Source: Lepturacanthus savala
Taxonomy: Eukaryota > Chordata > Actinopteri > Scombriformes > Trichiuridae
NCBI GenBank assembly: GCA_030544235.1
Contig: CM060466.1
Coordinates: 24,037,575-24,101,574 of the forward strand
Direction of reading: 5' to 3'
Length of the DNA: 64,000 nucleotides
Shown: positions 46,263-57,306 of the stretch, piece by piece
Numbering within the stretch: position 1 is the stretch's first letter
How the letters are laid out: the number at the start of each line of letters is the position of its first letter
The notes under the pieces: generated by a model
The model's input: the letters and a program-made list of their open reading frames with translations, nothing else
Database searches by the model: none
What the model was told of the DNA's origin: nothing
Translations under genes and position numbers: made by a program

Positions 46263-46695
46263 TACACTACCATTCAAAAGTTAAGGGTCACCCAGATAAT
46301 TTTGTGTGAAAAGTCACACTATTATTTACCACCATGAGTTGTGAATAGAAAATATAGTCCAGACATTTGACAAGGTTAGAAATAATGATTTGTATTTAAA
46401 AATAAAAACTTTGCTTTCGTCAAAGGAAGGTCAGTTTTATAACTTCTCTAACCAGCTAAACTGTTTTCAGCTGTGCTAATATGATTGCACAAGGGTTTTA
46501 GATTCATCCATTAGCCTCCTGTGCAATGAGCAAACACATTGTACCATTAGAACACTGGACAGTTGCTGGAGTGATACACCTATTAGATATTGCCTAACCC
46601 TAACCCATAAACCAAACACTAAAATAGTCATTTACCACATTAGCAATGTATAGAATGGATGTCTGTGTGACCCCAAACTTTTGAACGGTAGTGTA
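46263..46695 (-). mobile_element. Tc1-like MITE, copy 3 (reverse, near complete)
   Basis: Both TIRs are present: TACACTACCATTCAAAAGTT at the left and its counterpart AACTTTTGAACGGTAGTGTA at the right, with TA at each end. The interior runs in reverse relative to copy 1 (CAGCTGTGCTAATATGATTG; GTACCATTAGAACACTGGA). A CCTAACCCTAACCC segment replaces the usual interior near 46591. Confidence 0.9.
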
Positions 46696-47118
46696 TATAT
46701 ATATAACTTTTATGAGCTTCAAGAGCCATATGCAGTTCTTTTGTTTGCAGCTGATGAGGGACATTTCAAGTGTCTAAGGGTCTAAGGGTACTCATTGATT
46801 TAACATTGTTTGTCAAAGTGCAATCCTGTTTAAAAGAAATGTTTTTTCCCCCCACCTCTCCTTCTCCTTTGAAACGATTTGTTTATCTCAGTTAAGCTCA
46901 GGGCATTCAAAACTCCCAGTCAAGAAGGGGATACCTGATGTGCATATCCAGGCTTGCAGAATGAGGTGAAAATCAGAACAGAGTGAAGTCACATGACTGG
47001 AGGCTCTCATAGTCTCTCTTCCACACTCTCTCTCTCTCTCTCACTCCCTCTCTCTCGTTCTCTCGCCATGCCTTCATGTCTTAGAGTTGCTGAGTAGGGA
47101 GTCTATAATGAGAGAACA
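46696..47118. other. Short AT run then unassigned sequence with (CT)n
   Basis: (CT)n at about 47024-47041 and interrupted CT to about 47066. No gene. Confidence 0.5.
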
Positions 47119-47245
47119 GTGACGTTGAGAGGGGAGAAAAAGAGAAAACTAAGCAGAGCGGGTTGTGAGGAGGAATCAGGAGGGTGGGGGGTGGGGCAGC
47201 GAAGGAGAAAAAGAGGAAAGAGGAGGAGTGGAGTCAGGAGATCGC
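47119..47245 (+). repeat. Purine-rich tract
   Basis: G/A-rich plus strand with a G-rich core near 47183-47196. Confidence 0.65.
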
Positions 47246-47310
47246 TATGTAGAGAGAAAATTCTCGGTCAAGGTCTTTCCTAATGAACGAATTATCATGC
47301 AAAAGGTCTC

Positions 47311-47574
47311 ACTCTCCACCTCCCCCCCCCCCCCCCCCCCGGCCCTCCCTCCTTCCCTCCCTCTCTCTTTCTTTGTCACTCATTCTCTCCGTCCGTCCTT
47401 TCTCTCCTCTCTCACCTTTCTCTGCCTTCTCTTTCTCTGCTTCACTGGCTTGACCTTGGTTCCCACCTCTCCCGAATCCCTTGCTTGTTGCCTCACACAC
47501 TTATATGTTTCTTTTCCTCCTTTCTACTGTTTGCCCCTCCACCCCTCCTTTCTCGTTTTTTTTTTTTTTTTTTT
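47311..47574 (+). repeat. Pyrimidine tract with C19 and T19 homopolymers
   Basis: Begins CTCACTCTCCACCT, then C19 (47322-47340), a CCCTCC/CTTT-rich strand to about 47430, more C/T-rich sequence, and T19 (about 47556-47574). The minus strand is G-rich and could form G-quadruplexes. Confidence 0.88.
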
Positions 47575-48640
47575 GAGTTCTTCTAGGCCTTAGGCAGGAG
47601 TCTGCTGCTTTAAAACCTCTCGATCCACACATCCCTGCAATAGTCTGGTCTGACAGTCACTTTCACTGCAGAATAGGCTGATTTATAATACACACACACA
47701 CCCACACACACTCACACACCCTTTTTGTGTGCATGGTGCTGACATAGTGTGACCAGACCGGTCAGCAAGTGTGTGTGTCTATGCGTGTGAGTATCTTCTG
47801 CATCGCTAATAACAACATTAGGGTTCTCATGCATGAATGCTTCGTTTTAAACGTATGCGCAAATATCACTGTGTGGGTGAATGTTTGTGTGCCGTATCTG
47901 GGTGTGTCTGCCCCCCCCAATTTATTTCCTCCACCTCTCTTGCTCACTCTTCATTTCTGTATTAGCAATGTAAAGGTCACACATTGCAGCTGCATTTGAC
48001 TGCAGTCTGTTAAATAATAGCTTTGCTATTTACTGGTCTCCGCCCCAGCCTGACGTGTGTGTGTGTGGCCCCGGGGCTACATCATCTCCACAGCGTCGTT
48101 TCAGCGGCAACAAGGCATTGTGTCAGCACGCACTGGGCAGACACATGGTCTGCTACATGCTTTGGACTTGTTCAGCCCCCCCTTAGATAGTATTTGAAAG
48201 GAAAAAGGTCAGGGAAGGAGAAAAACGCAGCGGGAGGAGGAGCAAAAACAACAGTGGAAATTACGTTCCTGGCATCAAATTGAGGAGAGACAACTCAAAA
48301 ACAAATCCTGTTGCTGACATGGCTCTTTCTGTAGACTGTGTTTGAATGCTGTCAGGAGAATATTGACTTTCTTTGTTTTATATCGATGCTGTCTTTTATT
48401 CATAGCTCCCCGGGTGGCCTCAGCGCCAACCTCCGACCTCCAGCGCGGGTGACAGCTTCGTCCTCTATTTCAGTAACGTCTAAAGAACTGAGTTTAAGGT
48501 TTGAGTTCATGCAAAGTTTGTGTTTGATATTATTTTTATTTTTTATTTTATTTTTATTAGAAAAGCAGGCAAATTAATGTAAACAGTAAGAGACTAGGTC
48601 ATCATTGCAAACACTGTCACAAAAGTGGATCAGGTTGAGT
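47575..48640. other. Mixed sequence, no gene confirmed
   Basis: CA runs at about 47690-47720 and a C8 near 47911. A GC-rich 43-base patch at 48406-48448 with splice-like edges is discussed as a finding. Poly-T/A-rich sequence follows at 48528-48560. Confidence 0.4.
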
Positions 48641-48806
48641 CCCAGTTGTGTATATCCAGGGCCGTAGCACCAAATTCTGGGCCCTGTACACTCTCAGTGT
48701 CAATGGGCCCCTCTCCATGCCAGTGCAAGTGTGAACAAAAACATATAAAAAATTAACATACATGAATACGGTTTTAAATTATAATCAGATCAGATTATAT
48801 TGATGA
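48641..48806 (+). repeat. Probable interspersed repeat fragment
   Basis: TCCAGGGCCGTAGCACCAAATTCTGGGCCC resembles a terminus of a common fish repeat as I remember it. Only the left part is visible; MITE copy 4 follows. Confidence 0.35.
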
Positions 48807-49017
48807 CGAAAACGCTGTTTTTTTCAATGAAGGTGACTAAACAGAAGATAGCTTAGATTACTTAGAACTATTCTAGCTGCAAATGTCTGGTTTTTGGTGA
48901 AATATCTACATAGGTGTATATTTCTATTTCATTATACAACTCCTGGTGGTAAAAAAAAAAGTTTGACTTTTCATGGGAAACACAACATTGTCTGCTTAAC
49001 TTGTGAACAGTAGTGTA
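48807..49017 (+). mobile_element. Tc1-like MITE, copy 4 (forward, left TIR lost)
   Basis: Contains GCTGTTTTTTTCAATGAAGG, AGCTGCAAATGTCTGGTTTT and ATCTACATAGGTGTATA. Most of the middle is gone, then TTTGACTTTTCATGGGAAAC and the right end GAACAGTAGTGTA. The left TIR is not recognisable. Confidence 0.75.
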
Positions 49018-49021
49018 AGTG

Positions 49022-49050
49022 CCTGTTGTTGGTGTGAAAGTACCCTTACA
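49022..49050 (-). repeat. Terminus related to the 7403/11613 TIR family
   Basis: GTTGTTGGTGTGAAAGTACCC closely resembles TGTTGTTGGTGTGAAAGCATCC at 11589. It lies five bases after MITE copy 4. Confidence 0.5.
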
Positions 49051-50573
49051 GTCAAGTGGAGACAAAACCTTAACAAATATTATGTGTTTGTTAATATTTT
49101 CAAAAGTGCAGTTTCTATTAAATTATATTAATTTATTTGGGGGGCAACAAATTAATGGTCAAAATGTCTTATGCAGCATGCCTCTATTTGTAATGTGTTG
49201 TCATGGCACAAAGCATTGCCCTCCTGAGCTTTTTGGCTGTTTCATGCCTTCTGATCCTCACTGCTGGAAATTTGCAGCTAATTGCCACCAAACCTTAACC
49301 ACCTGTTCAGCATTGTTTGTGGTTACGTTGCCTTGGGGCATGTCTATGTGTTGTTTCATCTACTCCCTCTGGAATGATTATTATGAACTGATGATAGTAA
49401 AATAAGACTTGTAATGGGTGTTGAGTTGTGACAGATTGCCTACTGGGCCTTGAAGTGAACAGGGAGGGAGGATCTGTGTCTTTATCTAGGACATTCTAAC
49501 AGAACACATGTTGCAGATATCAAGTCAGCTCATTTCTTACAAATGGGCCAGTTTATCTGTTGCAGACAGCAACATAGTGCATGTGTTTAGTGTAGTTTAT
49601 TATGTTCACCATTAGCTGCAGCATTGCAGCTAATACATATACTCAAAGCACCATTTCAGAGGATTTCCCCTGGGTTGACTTTTTAATGCAAAACCTTTGA
49701 ACTTTTGACACCTTTTAAGTTTAAATATGCTCATATAATATAATATATTAACCTGGAAAATAAAACACCTAGGGCAGGTTTAGTTTGCCCCTTACAACAT
49801 GTATTTTCTAATTATCTCGTGTTGTTGCTTGCAATATTTTTCTACAAAGTGCCTGTCTTTCAGTGAGTGAGACTCACAGTCACTGCAGATGTTCTCAGGC
49901 TCAGAGGCTTCACTTAAATAATTTCACTGTAATTAATCACACTGTGTGAGCTCAGCTCTGGCTTACTCCGTGCACAAGGTCTAGGACATCTATGCCAGCC
50001 AGCCCTTTTGCATTGACCCCAGTTCTTCCCACTTCTCCTTCTTTCCAAAATTCCTACGGTTTTTCCTACGGTCCTTTTTTTTTACTTTGTTTTTGTCTTG
50101 GATAAACATGACTTTTAAAGTGTATGGGAGATTGCGGTATTCAAGTGCAAAATGGACAGAAAACTGTCAGGCTAGTCGTACTGCAAAAAAGATTTGGCTT
50201 GGCTAAGCCTCTAAAGATGAGCAGGTTGTGCCTTCAGGTTGCAGTTAAATCACCATCTGGTTAGCTCTGCATATTAAATAAATGTACTCCCCCACTAAAT
50301 GCACACTAAATAATCAACCATAGCAAAATGATTTATTAGTGAAGTATTTTGTCATTTTCATTTGTTGAAGGCATTTGAAACATTTCATTTTTTTCACAAT
50401 TAATTGAAATCTATTACTGACAAGCAAGGAGAACTACACTCTGAATAAAGTGAGCTCTAAACTGTCATAATCAAGACCCAGCCTCTAGGCTTGTCAGTTG
50501 CTAGTCAATAGGGATTTTATCTTTGTTTGAATCCTGAGTCCTCTTGTTCCCCTTGCCACTACTTTCGTATGTA
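49051..50573. other. AT-rich sequence, no gene recognised
   Basis: A 128-codon chance frame (49019-49405) starts in transposon sequence and shows no domain. Nothing else is supportable. Confidence 0.45.
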
Positions 50574-50591
50574 GCAGCAGCAGCAGCAGCC
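50574..50591. repeat. (GCA)n trinucleotide, about 6 units
   Basis: GTAGCAGCAGCAGCAGCAGCC. Short and apparently non-coding. Confidence 0.8.
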
Positions 50592-50669
50592 CAGGTTCAA
50601 CATGTGTCGTGTGTCTATGTTATCTTAAGTGCCTGTTCTCCCTGGGGCTTACGAAAAGGAAGAGATACA

Positions 50670-50679
50670 TGGAGAGAGG

Positions 50680-50733
<54 letters not shown>
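50670..50733 (+). repeat. (GA)n microsatellite
   Basis: Nearly continuous GA with GGGA and AAAG interruptions. The last 36 bases are pure. Confidence 0.92.
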
Positions 50734-50871
50734 ACCTTTCCCTCTCTAGTAAAAAAGAGGAACAAATCAAATGAGTGTACTGTGTGTGTGAGCAAGAGAG
50801 ACCATCCGTGTCCTTGTGTGTTAATGTGTGTCAATGTAAGTGCATGTATGCGTTTCAGAGTTACAGTAAGC

Positions 50872-50872
<1 letters not shown>

Positions 50873-50922
<50 letters not shown>
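50873..50922. repeat. (GT)n microsatellite, about 25 units
   Basis: Uninterrupted GT, followed by two ATGCAGGTGT units. Confidence 0.93.
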
Positions 50923-50925
<3 letters not shown>

Positions 50926-50939
50926 CAGGTGTATGCAGG

Positions 50940-51159
50940 TGTGTTTGTGTAACTGTATACCTACATGTGAGTGTGTGTGAGTGTAACCATAGATGTGTGT
51001 GTGCCTTCTGCTCCCTGACCCAGATGACTCTGTGTAATTGCTCCTTATCTGGTGGCCTGTCAGTTCCCATCGCTAAAGGAGCAATTTATTCCACCTATAC
51101 CTATCCCCCCTCTCTCTCCTTTAATGATCATTATGAATGATTTATGCTCTATCGGCGTG

Positions 51160-51199
<40 letters not shown>

Positions 51200-51667
51200 C
51201 GCGCGTGCGTGTCCGCCTGTCACAACGAGAAGATAATGTTCATGTGAGCATGTGCTGCAGACGGAGTGAGTCACCGGTGGACAGACTGTCTGTCTGTGTG
51301 TGTTTATGTGTGTGTGTGTGTGTGCTCGCTTGTGACTGACGTGCACGCAACCCACTCACCTCTCACTGTCCTTGGCTAATTCCACATTCATTGAATACAC
51401 TCGTTTTGGTAAATATTGTTGGGGGAGCGGAACATTTGGTATGTGGGTCTCCATGAGTGTTACTGTGAAGCCTCCTGGGATTTGGTGGAGCAGTAAGAGA
51501 CAGAAGGATTATTGTGTTTGTTAAGAAACAGAGAAATAAGGATCAAGACACACACACACACACATACAGAAGCTGGTGAGAGAGAGGACAACAGAAATAG
51601 AAGAAAAAAAGAAAGTGTGTGTCATTGTGAGTATGTGTCCGCTTGTACCCTTTAGTGTGCTCATATA
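50940..51667. other. GT-rich sequence with a possible conserved block
   Basis: (GT)n at about 51161-51190 and 51294-51323. The part at 51010-51155 is complex (GTGTAATTGCTCCTTATCTG; CTTTAATGATCATTATGAAT) and may be conserved. CA run at about 51547-51563. No gene. Confidence 0.4.
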
Positions 51668-52068
51668 TACAGCTATGGAAAAAAAAAATAATTGTGTATT
51701 ATCGTTTTGAGCATTTATTTGCAGAAAATGACAAATGGTCAAAATAAATTTCAGACCTTAAACAATGCAAAGAAACAAGATCAAATTAATTTTAAAACAA
51801 CACAATACTAATCTAGAGTTCAGAAATCAATATTTGGTGCAATAACGTTTATTTTTAATCACAGCTTTCATGCGTCTTGTCATGCTCTCTACAAGTCTTT
51901 ACCATTGTTCTTGGGTGACTTTATTCCACTCCTGGTACCTCTTTAAGCAGAATGAGGTGTGTATGTGTTGGAATTCAACCAACGCTGTAATGGAATGGCT
52001 GGAATACATGCAGGGATGCTGATTTCAGAAAGAAAATGCTGTGGACTCATTTTTTTTCCAGAGCTGTA
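51668..52068 (-). mobile_element. Tc1-like transposon relic
   Basis: TACAGCTATGGAAAAAAA at the left and TTTTTTTTCCAGAGCTGTA at the right form terminal inverted repeats starting at TA, the Tc1/mariner target. The interior (CAGAAATCAATATTTGGTGC; CACAGCTTTCATGCGTCTTG) matches a common fish Tc1 family from memory. Most of the transposase is deleted, leaving about 0.4 kb. Confidence 0.85.
51846..51934 (-). pseudogene. Tc1-like transposase, C-terminal remnant
   Basis: Read on the minus strand, this gives QEWNKVTQEQW, a stop codon (TAA, about 51902), then RLVESMTRRMKAVIKNK. That matches the C-terminal region of Tc1 transposases (a Trp-containing linker, then LVxSMPxRxxxVIxxKG). The DDE catalytic core upstream is absent. 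An intact enzyme would cut and paste the element in the nucleus; this fragment is dead. Confidence 0.75.
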
Positions 52069-52639
52069 TCTGTGTATGTGCAAACTAACACTATGCGTCT
52101 TTGCATTGTTTCCTTTGATGGAGTCTTCCATCCGTGGCTCAGCAGCAGTTGTAATTGGTCTCTGATGGGACTGACCCCGCTGGGTACTGACTGAGCAAAA
52201 CCGGCTTTGGATGGCTTCCTTAAATATTTCAGCCCAGGCCCGAACGTGAGGTCTCCCTGCTCTCGCCTAAGGGCTCCACCGCCGCCGCCACCACTTAGCC
52301 GCCTGCCCTCGCCTCTGACAGAGAGCAAGGGGAAAAGAAAGGGGGGGCCGATATAGACACGGACAGCGTGTCTGATCGGTTAGCGGCTAACTCAGGTTCT
52401 GCTGTGGGTGTGAAGAATTTTTTGGTAAAATCCATCTATGGAAATGAGCAGGCTGTCTGACAGCTTGAGCAGCCAGATTTCTCGGAGTTTCAAGAAACTT
52501 TGCGACTTTGCTACAGTGAACCACTACCTCATTATAGCGTCTTCAGTCTGCACCTTGTTAAACGGACATTCAGCACTTCAAGAGCTAAACCAAGTATTTA
52601 TGCCTTAATCCTTTACCAGCAGCCCCTTTCCCCTGTTGC
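52069..52639. other. Unassigned, GC-richer patch at 52180-52340
   Basis: Contains CCGCCGCCGCC and several CpGs. A 93-codon minus-strand frame here is Gly-rich from the repeat and has no recognisable domain. It could be a fragment of a regulatory region. Confidence 0.35.
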
Positions 52640-52860
52640 CTCATTTTTTTCTTCCTCCCTCACTTTCTCTCCTCTAATTTATTTAAAATCCAAATGCCAC
52701 TCTCCTTCTTTAAGTCACTCTTTTTCCCCTTCGTCTACCCACGCACTCTTAACTTTTCCGTCCCCCGTCTCCGTCTACCTTTCTCCCTGCGTATCTCAAT
52801 TTTTTTTCTTCTTCTTCTTTTCCTTCCTCCCTCTCCATCCTATTCAAGCGCCTTCCACAG
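52640..52860 (+). repeat. Pyrimidine-rich tract
   Basis: C/T-rich plus strand ending in a T/CTT-rich part (about 52799-52840). Confidence 0.65.
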
Positions 52861-53894
52861 ATCCCAGGTAGAGTGACAAAGATAATTCCCCGGTTCTCTG
52901 CAGAGAGACAGCGAGTAAAAATAGAGAAGGTTACCTTTCATGTTCAATTTTAAAGGAATGTTTGAGATTTCCCAGAGATGATTAAATAGGAACGCTCCCG
53001 ACAAGGTCACGCAGACTTACATGTACAGACACGCACACGCGCCGACACACATACAGAGCTGAGAGAGGCTTGGTCAGAACACCTCCGGGGGATTTGCCGC
53101 CGATTCTAAAACACATAACTGCGAGGTGAAAAAACGGATGAAAAAAAAAATGACAAAAAAGCGATATCGCTGGGTTGAAAACCAGGACTGCGGGCCAGCG
53201 TGCCTGTGTTTGCTCCGCTCTCGTTGCCTCGGAGGTTAAATGGCAACGGCGGCGAAACTGATTGACTTGTTTCTTTATGACTTCGGCATTTATCACTTTC
53301 TCATTTTGTTTACATCACCGCAGACTTGAATGATTTATACACGCGTTTGTGAGCACGCGACCTTGTGCCCCGCACCCCTCAGTCTTGCATACGTCGGTAA
53401 TATTTAATTTTTGTCTGCGTGTGTTTGTGTGAATGTGTGTGTGTGTTTACAGCCTTATTAAGGTTTAACTTTTAGCTTTAAGCAGCATTGTATCCCCGGA
53501 GACCAATTATCTGACAGGGTTAAGGAAGCCAGGGAAGGGAGATTGTGGGCTTCTGACAACACTCCAGCATGTTTCCTCAGGCATGCTGAGTGTGTTTCTG
53601 TGCACACCCGGCGTACGCATGTGTGTGTGTGTGCACATGACGTGTATTATTTATAATCACAAACCCCATTAGCTGACACGTTAGTAATGAACATGGCCGT
53701 GGCTTTCCAGGGTGCCGCTCTGATCATGTTTATTGCTGTCAGTCACGGCGTTGAGGTATGCTGGATGTGGCCCAGCCGCCTGGTAACTGGAGCTGGAGAC
53801 TGACAGGGGTGCTGTGGGACAAAGTGGAGTTGGCGTTTTGAATGAGTTATCCTGAATTCAGACTGCGTCCGTCTCCAGAGGCATGGATGAATGG
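52861..53894. other. Complex sequence, possible conserved block
   Basis: About 53215-53345 (TTTATGACTTCGGCATTTATC) and 53455-53540 are complex and balanced. GT runs lie at about 53429-53446 and 53619-53633. No exon was recognised. Confidence 0.35.
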
Positions 53895-54215
53895 CCTGAT
53901 TCTCTCTCTCCACCTCCCCCCTTTTACTCTCCCACTTTCCAGGCTTCTCTCTCGCTCTCTTCCTCCTCCTCTCCGGGTTCCCTCGCTCCCTCTCTTCCAA
54001 ACTTTCTCACCCTCCTCTCTCCCCAAATCCTTACATTGTGTCTGTGTATGTGTGTGTGTGTCTTTCTCTCCCTCTTCATGCCTCACACTTTGGCTGTCCC
54101 TTTCTCTCGTCTTCTCTCAATTCTTCTCCTTCTTTATCTTTCTCCTGCCTCATGCAGAATTCTCTCCATTCTCCCATTTCCCTTGTCAGCTATTTGAAAG
54201 GGTGTTTTTCTTTTT
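53895..54215 (+). repeat. Pyrimidine-rich tract with a GT island
   Basis: C/T-rich strand over about 320 bases, broken by GTGTGTGTG near 54050-54060. Low-complexity frames on both strands are artefacts. Confidence 0.7.
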
Positions 54216-54694
54216 TTTTCTCCAACAATGGCCACTCAGTGAGCTCCAAACCTGTTTCCATAGTGAGAGGAGGTCCACTTGCGCTCTTCACCATCCCAAC
54301 TGACAGCATTTTCCTTTACTTTCAGAAGCCTTCTCTCTCTCTTTTTTCATCTTTCTCTATTTTGTGCTGCTGCTTTCCTTTTTTTCTCCTAAAGCTGCGA
54401 GTAAATGCACCAGTGAAGCGAGTTGCATTGTTATCCCATGTCGAGTTGGTTTGTCATGTTTATTCCCCCAAAAGCTGATGTATAGCCTCTGTGGATGTTA
54501 ACTATAGCTAGTGAGCAACTTGCAGTTTGCCTAGAACAAAACCAGCTGGAAACCGGAGGAATCTAGAATGTCTGAATACTTTGGTAGGCTTTCAGCAGAT
54601 AGGCGAACAGTACCTGGATGTTTTTTTTACATCCGGTCATGGCGGTGCTGTAGTACGTATGAACTGCATAGAAGCTACTACTGTAGTGTTGGAG
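54216..54694. other. No gene recognised
   Basis: C/T-leaning start, then ordinary sequence up to the MITE. Confidence 0.4.
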
Positions 54695-55210
54695 TGCACC
54701 ACCATTCAAAAGTTTTGGGTCAGTTAGAAATTTACTTATTTTTTGATAAAAAGCACTGTTTTTTTCAATGAAGATAACTTTAAACTAATCAGAAATACAC
54801 TAATTGCTAATGTGGAAAATGACTATTCTAGCTGCAAATGTCTGGTTTTTGGTGCAATATCTACATAGGTCTATAGAGGCCCATTTTCAGCAACTATCAC
54901 TAAAGTGTACTAAACACTCCTAGTGTTTGCTAATTGCATCAGAAGGCTAATGGATGAATAGAAAACCCTTGTGCAATCATGTTAGCACAGCTGAAAACAA
55001 TTTAGCTTGTTAGAGAAGCTATAAAACCAACCTTCCTTTGACAAAAGCAAAGATTGAAAGAAAAAAATATTATTTCAAATACAAATCATTAATTCTAACC
55101 TTGTCAGTGTCTTAACTATATTTTCTATGCATTTTACAATTCATTCTGGTAAATAAAAGTGTGACTTTTCATGGAAAACACAAAATTGGCTGCGTTACTG
55201 TAGTATAGTA
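54695..55210 (+). mobile_element. Tc1-like MITE, copy 5 (forward, longest)
   Basis: Left end TGCACCACCATTCAAAAG; right end decayed to GTAGTATAGTA. It contains all internal blocks: TTTTTTTCAATGAAGATAAC, AGCTGCAAATGTCTGG, TATAGAGGCCCATTTTCAGC, CAATCATGTTAGCACAGCTG and GTGACTTTTCATGG. It is the best single template for the family. Confidence 0.85.
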
Positions 55211-56398
55211 GCTACTGGTTGGTAGGCAGTGTTTTAGACACAACCTTTGAAAACTACCTTTCTCTGTAATTCATTGTTCATTCATTGTGCTTAGATTGTT
55301 CTATTAAACAAACAGTTGGTTTCCATCCAGCCCTTTTTATTTTACAATGGGCTTGTTGTTCAGGATATAGTTACAAATAGCCTGTCTGTAGTTTTTTATT
55401 TTTTTTTAAATAATATAAATCAACAATGTGTTTCAGTAAAAAAAAAAAAAAAAAAATGATCAATAGCGGAGTAACTCTTTCTAAATCCTGCCTGAGTTTC
55501 CCTCAGGATATAATTATCCTCACAGAACTTACATAACCTCCGATTCAATACATTTGTGAACAGTTTACACGGAACAGCTGAAAAGTGTGATGCCGCTGTA
55601 ATTGTTACAATCCCTCGCGTCCCCTTTCCTCTTATAAATTGGCACGATTAAACCCCGCAGTCTTCCGGGGGAAAACACCAGAGTCCAGGATCTTGTTAAA
55701 CAAGACAATGCAAGACAATGCTGCATTTTTAGTGTGCTCATTCAAGATCCCCGTTCAAGGTCTTCCCCTGTTGCTTTTCCAGGTTTCAGTTCTGAAATAA
55801 CCTGATTATTTAATTTCTTGGGGCAGAACACTAATGAAACATGCAGCTCCAGCCACTCAGCCACTCAGACAAATTGGACAGTGTTTACAACCTTTTCTAC
55901 AATGGTTGTACGTCCTGAGGAAGACCCGGTGTGGGTTGAAACCACTTTTTGGGATTTTTTCTCCACGTTTTATATTATTTATTATTATATGTCTTACGCT
56001 ACTTTTCTTTTATAGTTTTGTTTTTTTTAAGATTATCCTAGACTGGTTTTGAGCGTGCCTAAAGCAGCTGAGTCCACAGGCTCATTCCCAAAGCCTCTAC
56101 TCCAAGAGCTTCTCGCATTCTCTCCACCTTCCTATCCGCTTCTGCTTCTATGTATATATATTATATGTATATTATGCATTTCCTTAACATATAGGTATTT
56201 TTGTTTTTTTTCTGTCTCTTCTTGTCTTTGCCTTCCTTATTAAACCACAATTTTTTTTGAAGAGGTCAGGGTTAGGGTCAGGATTTTTTTTTCTGCTTCA
56301 TCATTTTTTTATTCAACAAATTAAATCACTTTCCCACTAATAATTACAATACCACGAACCACCGTTCATTATTTCAACCGCTAACATGTCGTCAAGGT
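55211..56398. other. AT-rich sequence with an A18 run
   Basis: Poly-A at about 55439-55456. Small T-rich runs near 55390 and 56220-56290. No gene recognised. Confidence 0.45.
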
Positions 56399-57306
56399 CA
56401 GTGGTTCTCAAAGTGGGGTCCAGGGAGCCCCAGGTGAATAATTTATCTCCACATGGACGGATATTTGCACAGGAATGTGCAGAATCTGTTGGCGAGTAAC
56501 AATTATTTTGCAACCGTTTGCAGTGAGGAGGATTGCAAGTGACGGGTCCGTGCAGAGAGCTGCACAGAGGTGGGATGCACTGGCCAGATCTTATCTCGGA
56601 AGTCTGTCAACGATTTAGCATTTTAGCTTGTACAGCTCCATTTGCATGTCTCATGTTGCTAGTGGGATTGTAAATAGTGACAGAGAGATAAAAAAAGGAA
56701 GTCTTGGACCAGATTTGCATGGTATAGAAATAAACAGGGGTGCACATTACTGGATGCAGGTATGCATGCACAACAAAAATGGGGGAATGCCGACTAACAC
56801 GTTTCACCAAAAAAAGTCTCTAAAAAAAAATTTGAATTGCACTTCACAGCTCCTCACCTGCAGCTGAGCTGAGCAGTCAGAGGAGCTAAATAAGTTGAAG
56901 ATGCGAAGATCTAACTGTAATCCGAGCACCATTCTGCTGATCCAGAGCCCAGAGGAGGTTGCTCTGCAGTGCACAGCTGTTGCAGGTCGTTTATAACTTA
57001 TAAAAAAGCTGTGCTGTTTCTCTCTCTTCTCTCTTTAGCTTTGAATTAAAAGAGTTGAAGAAGTGAAGATCTAAACGCAATCTGAGCATCATTCTGATCC
57101 AGAGCAGAATTTTTTTTTTTAAAAGGACAATCGTTTAGTCGCCAATAGTGGATACTGAAGCCAATTGTTACAAGCCTAGTCACATACCTATAATACTACT
57201 AATACTAATAATAATTTTATACATCACTTCAAGGTTACAAGGTTCTTTTAAATGAACTACATAATACAATAACACAATGCAGTAATGCTGTTTGAGAACC
57301 AAACTG
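56399..57306 (+). mobile_element. hAT-like element (family D), copy 2
   Basis: The left end CAGTGGTTCTCAAAGTGG and right end TTTGAGAACCAAACTG are inverted relatives. CAGTGGTTCTCAAAGTGG is, from memory, a common hAT-type terminus in fish. The sequence at 56440-56715 matches family D copy 1 at 44697. No 8-bp target duplication is evident, and there is no transposase frame. Confidence 0.6.

Noticed and set aside
46588..46606. Telomere-like CCTAACCCTAACCC
   Set aside because: Only about two units, inside MITE copy 3. Two-unit matches also occur near 61850 and 56265. Not enough for an interstitial telomeric site.
52047..52328. 93-codon minus-strand frame in a GC-richer patch
   Set aside because: The Gly run comes from CCGCCGCC repeats, and part of the frame covers the right TIR of the Tc1 relic.
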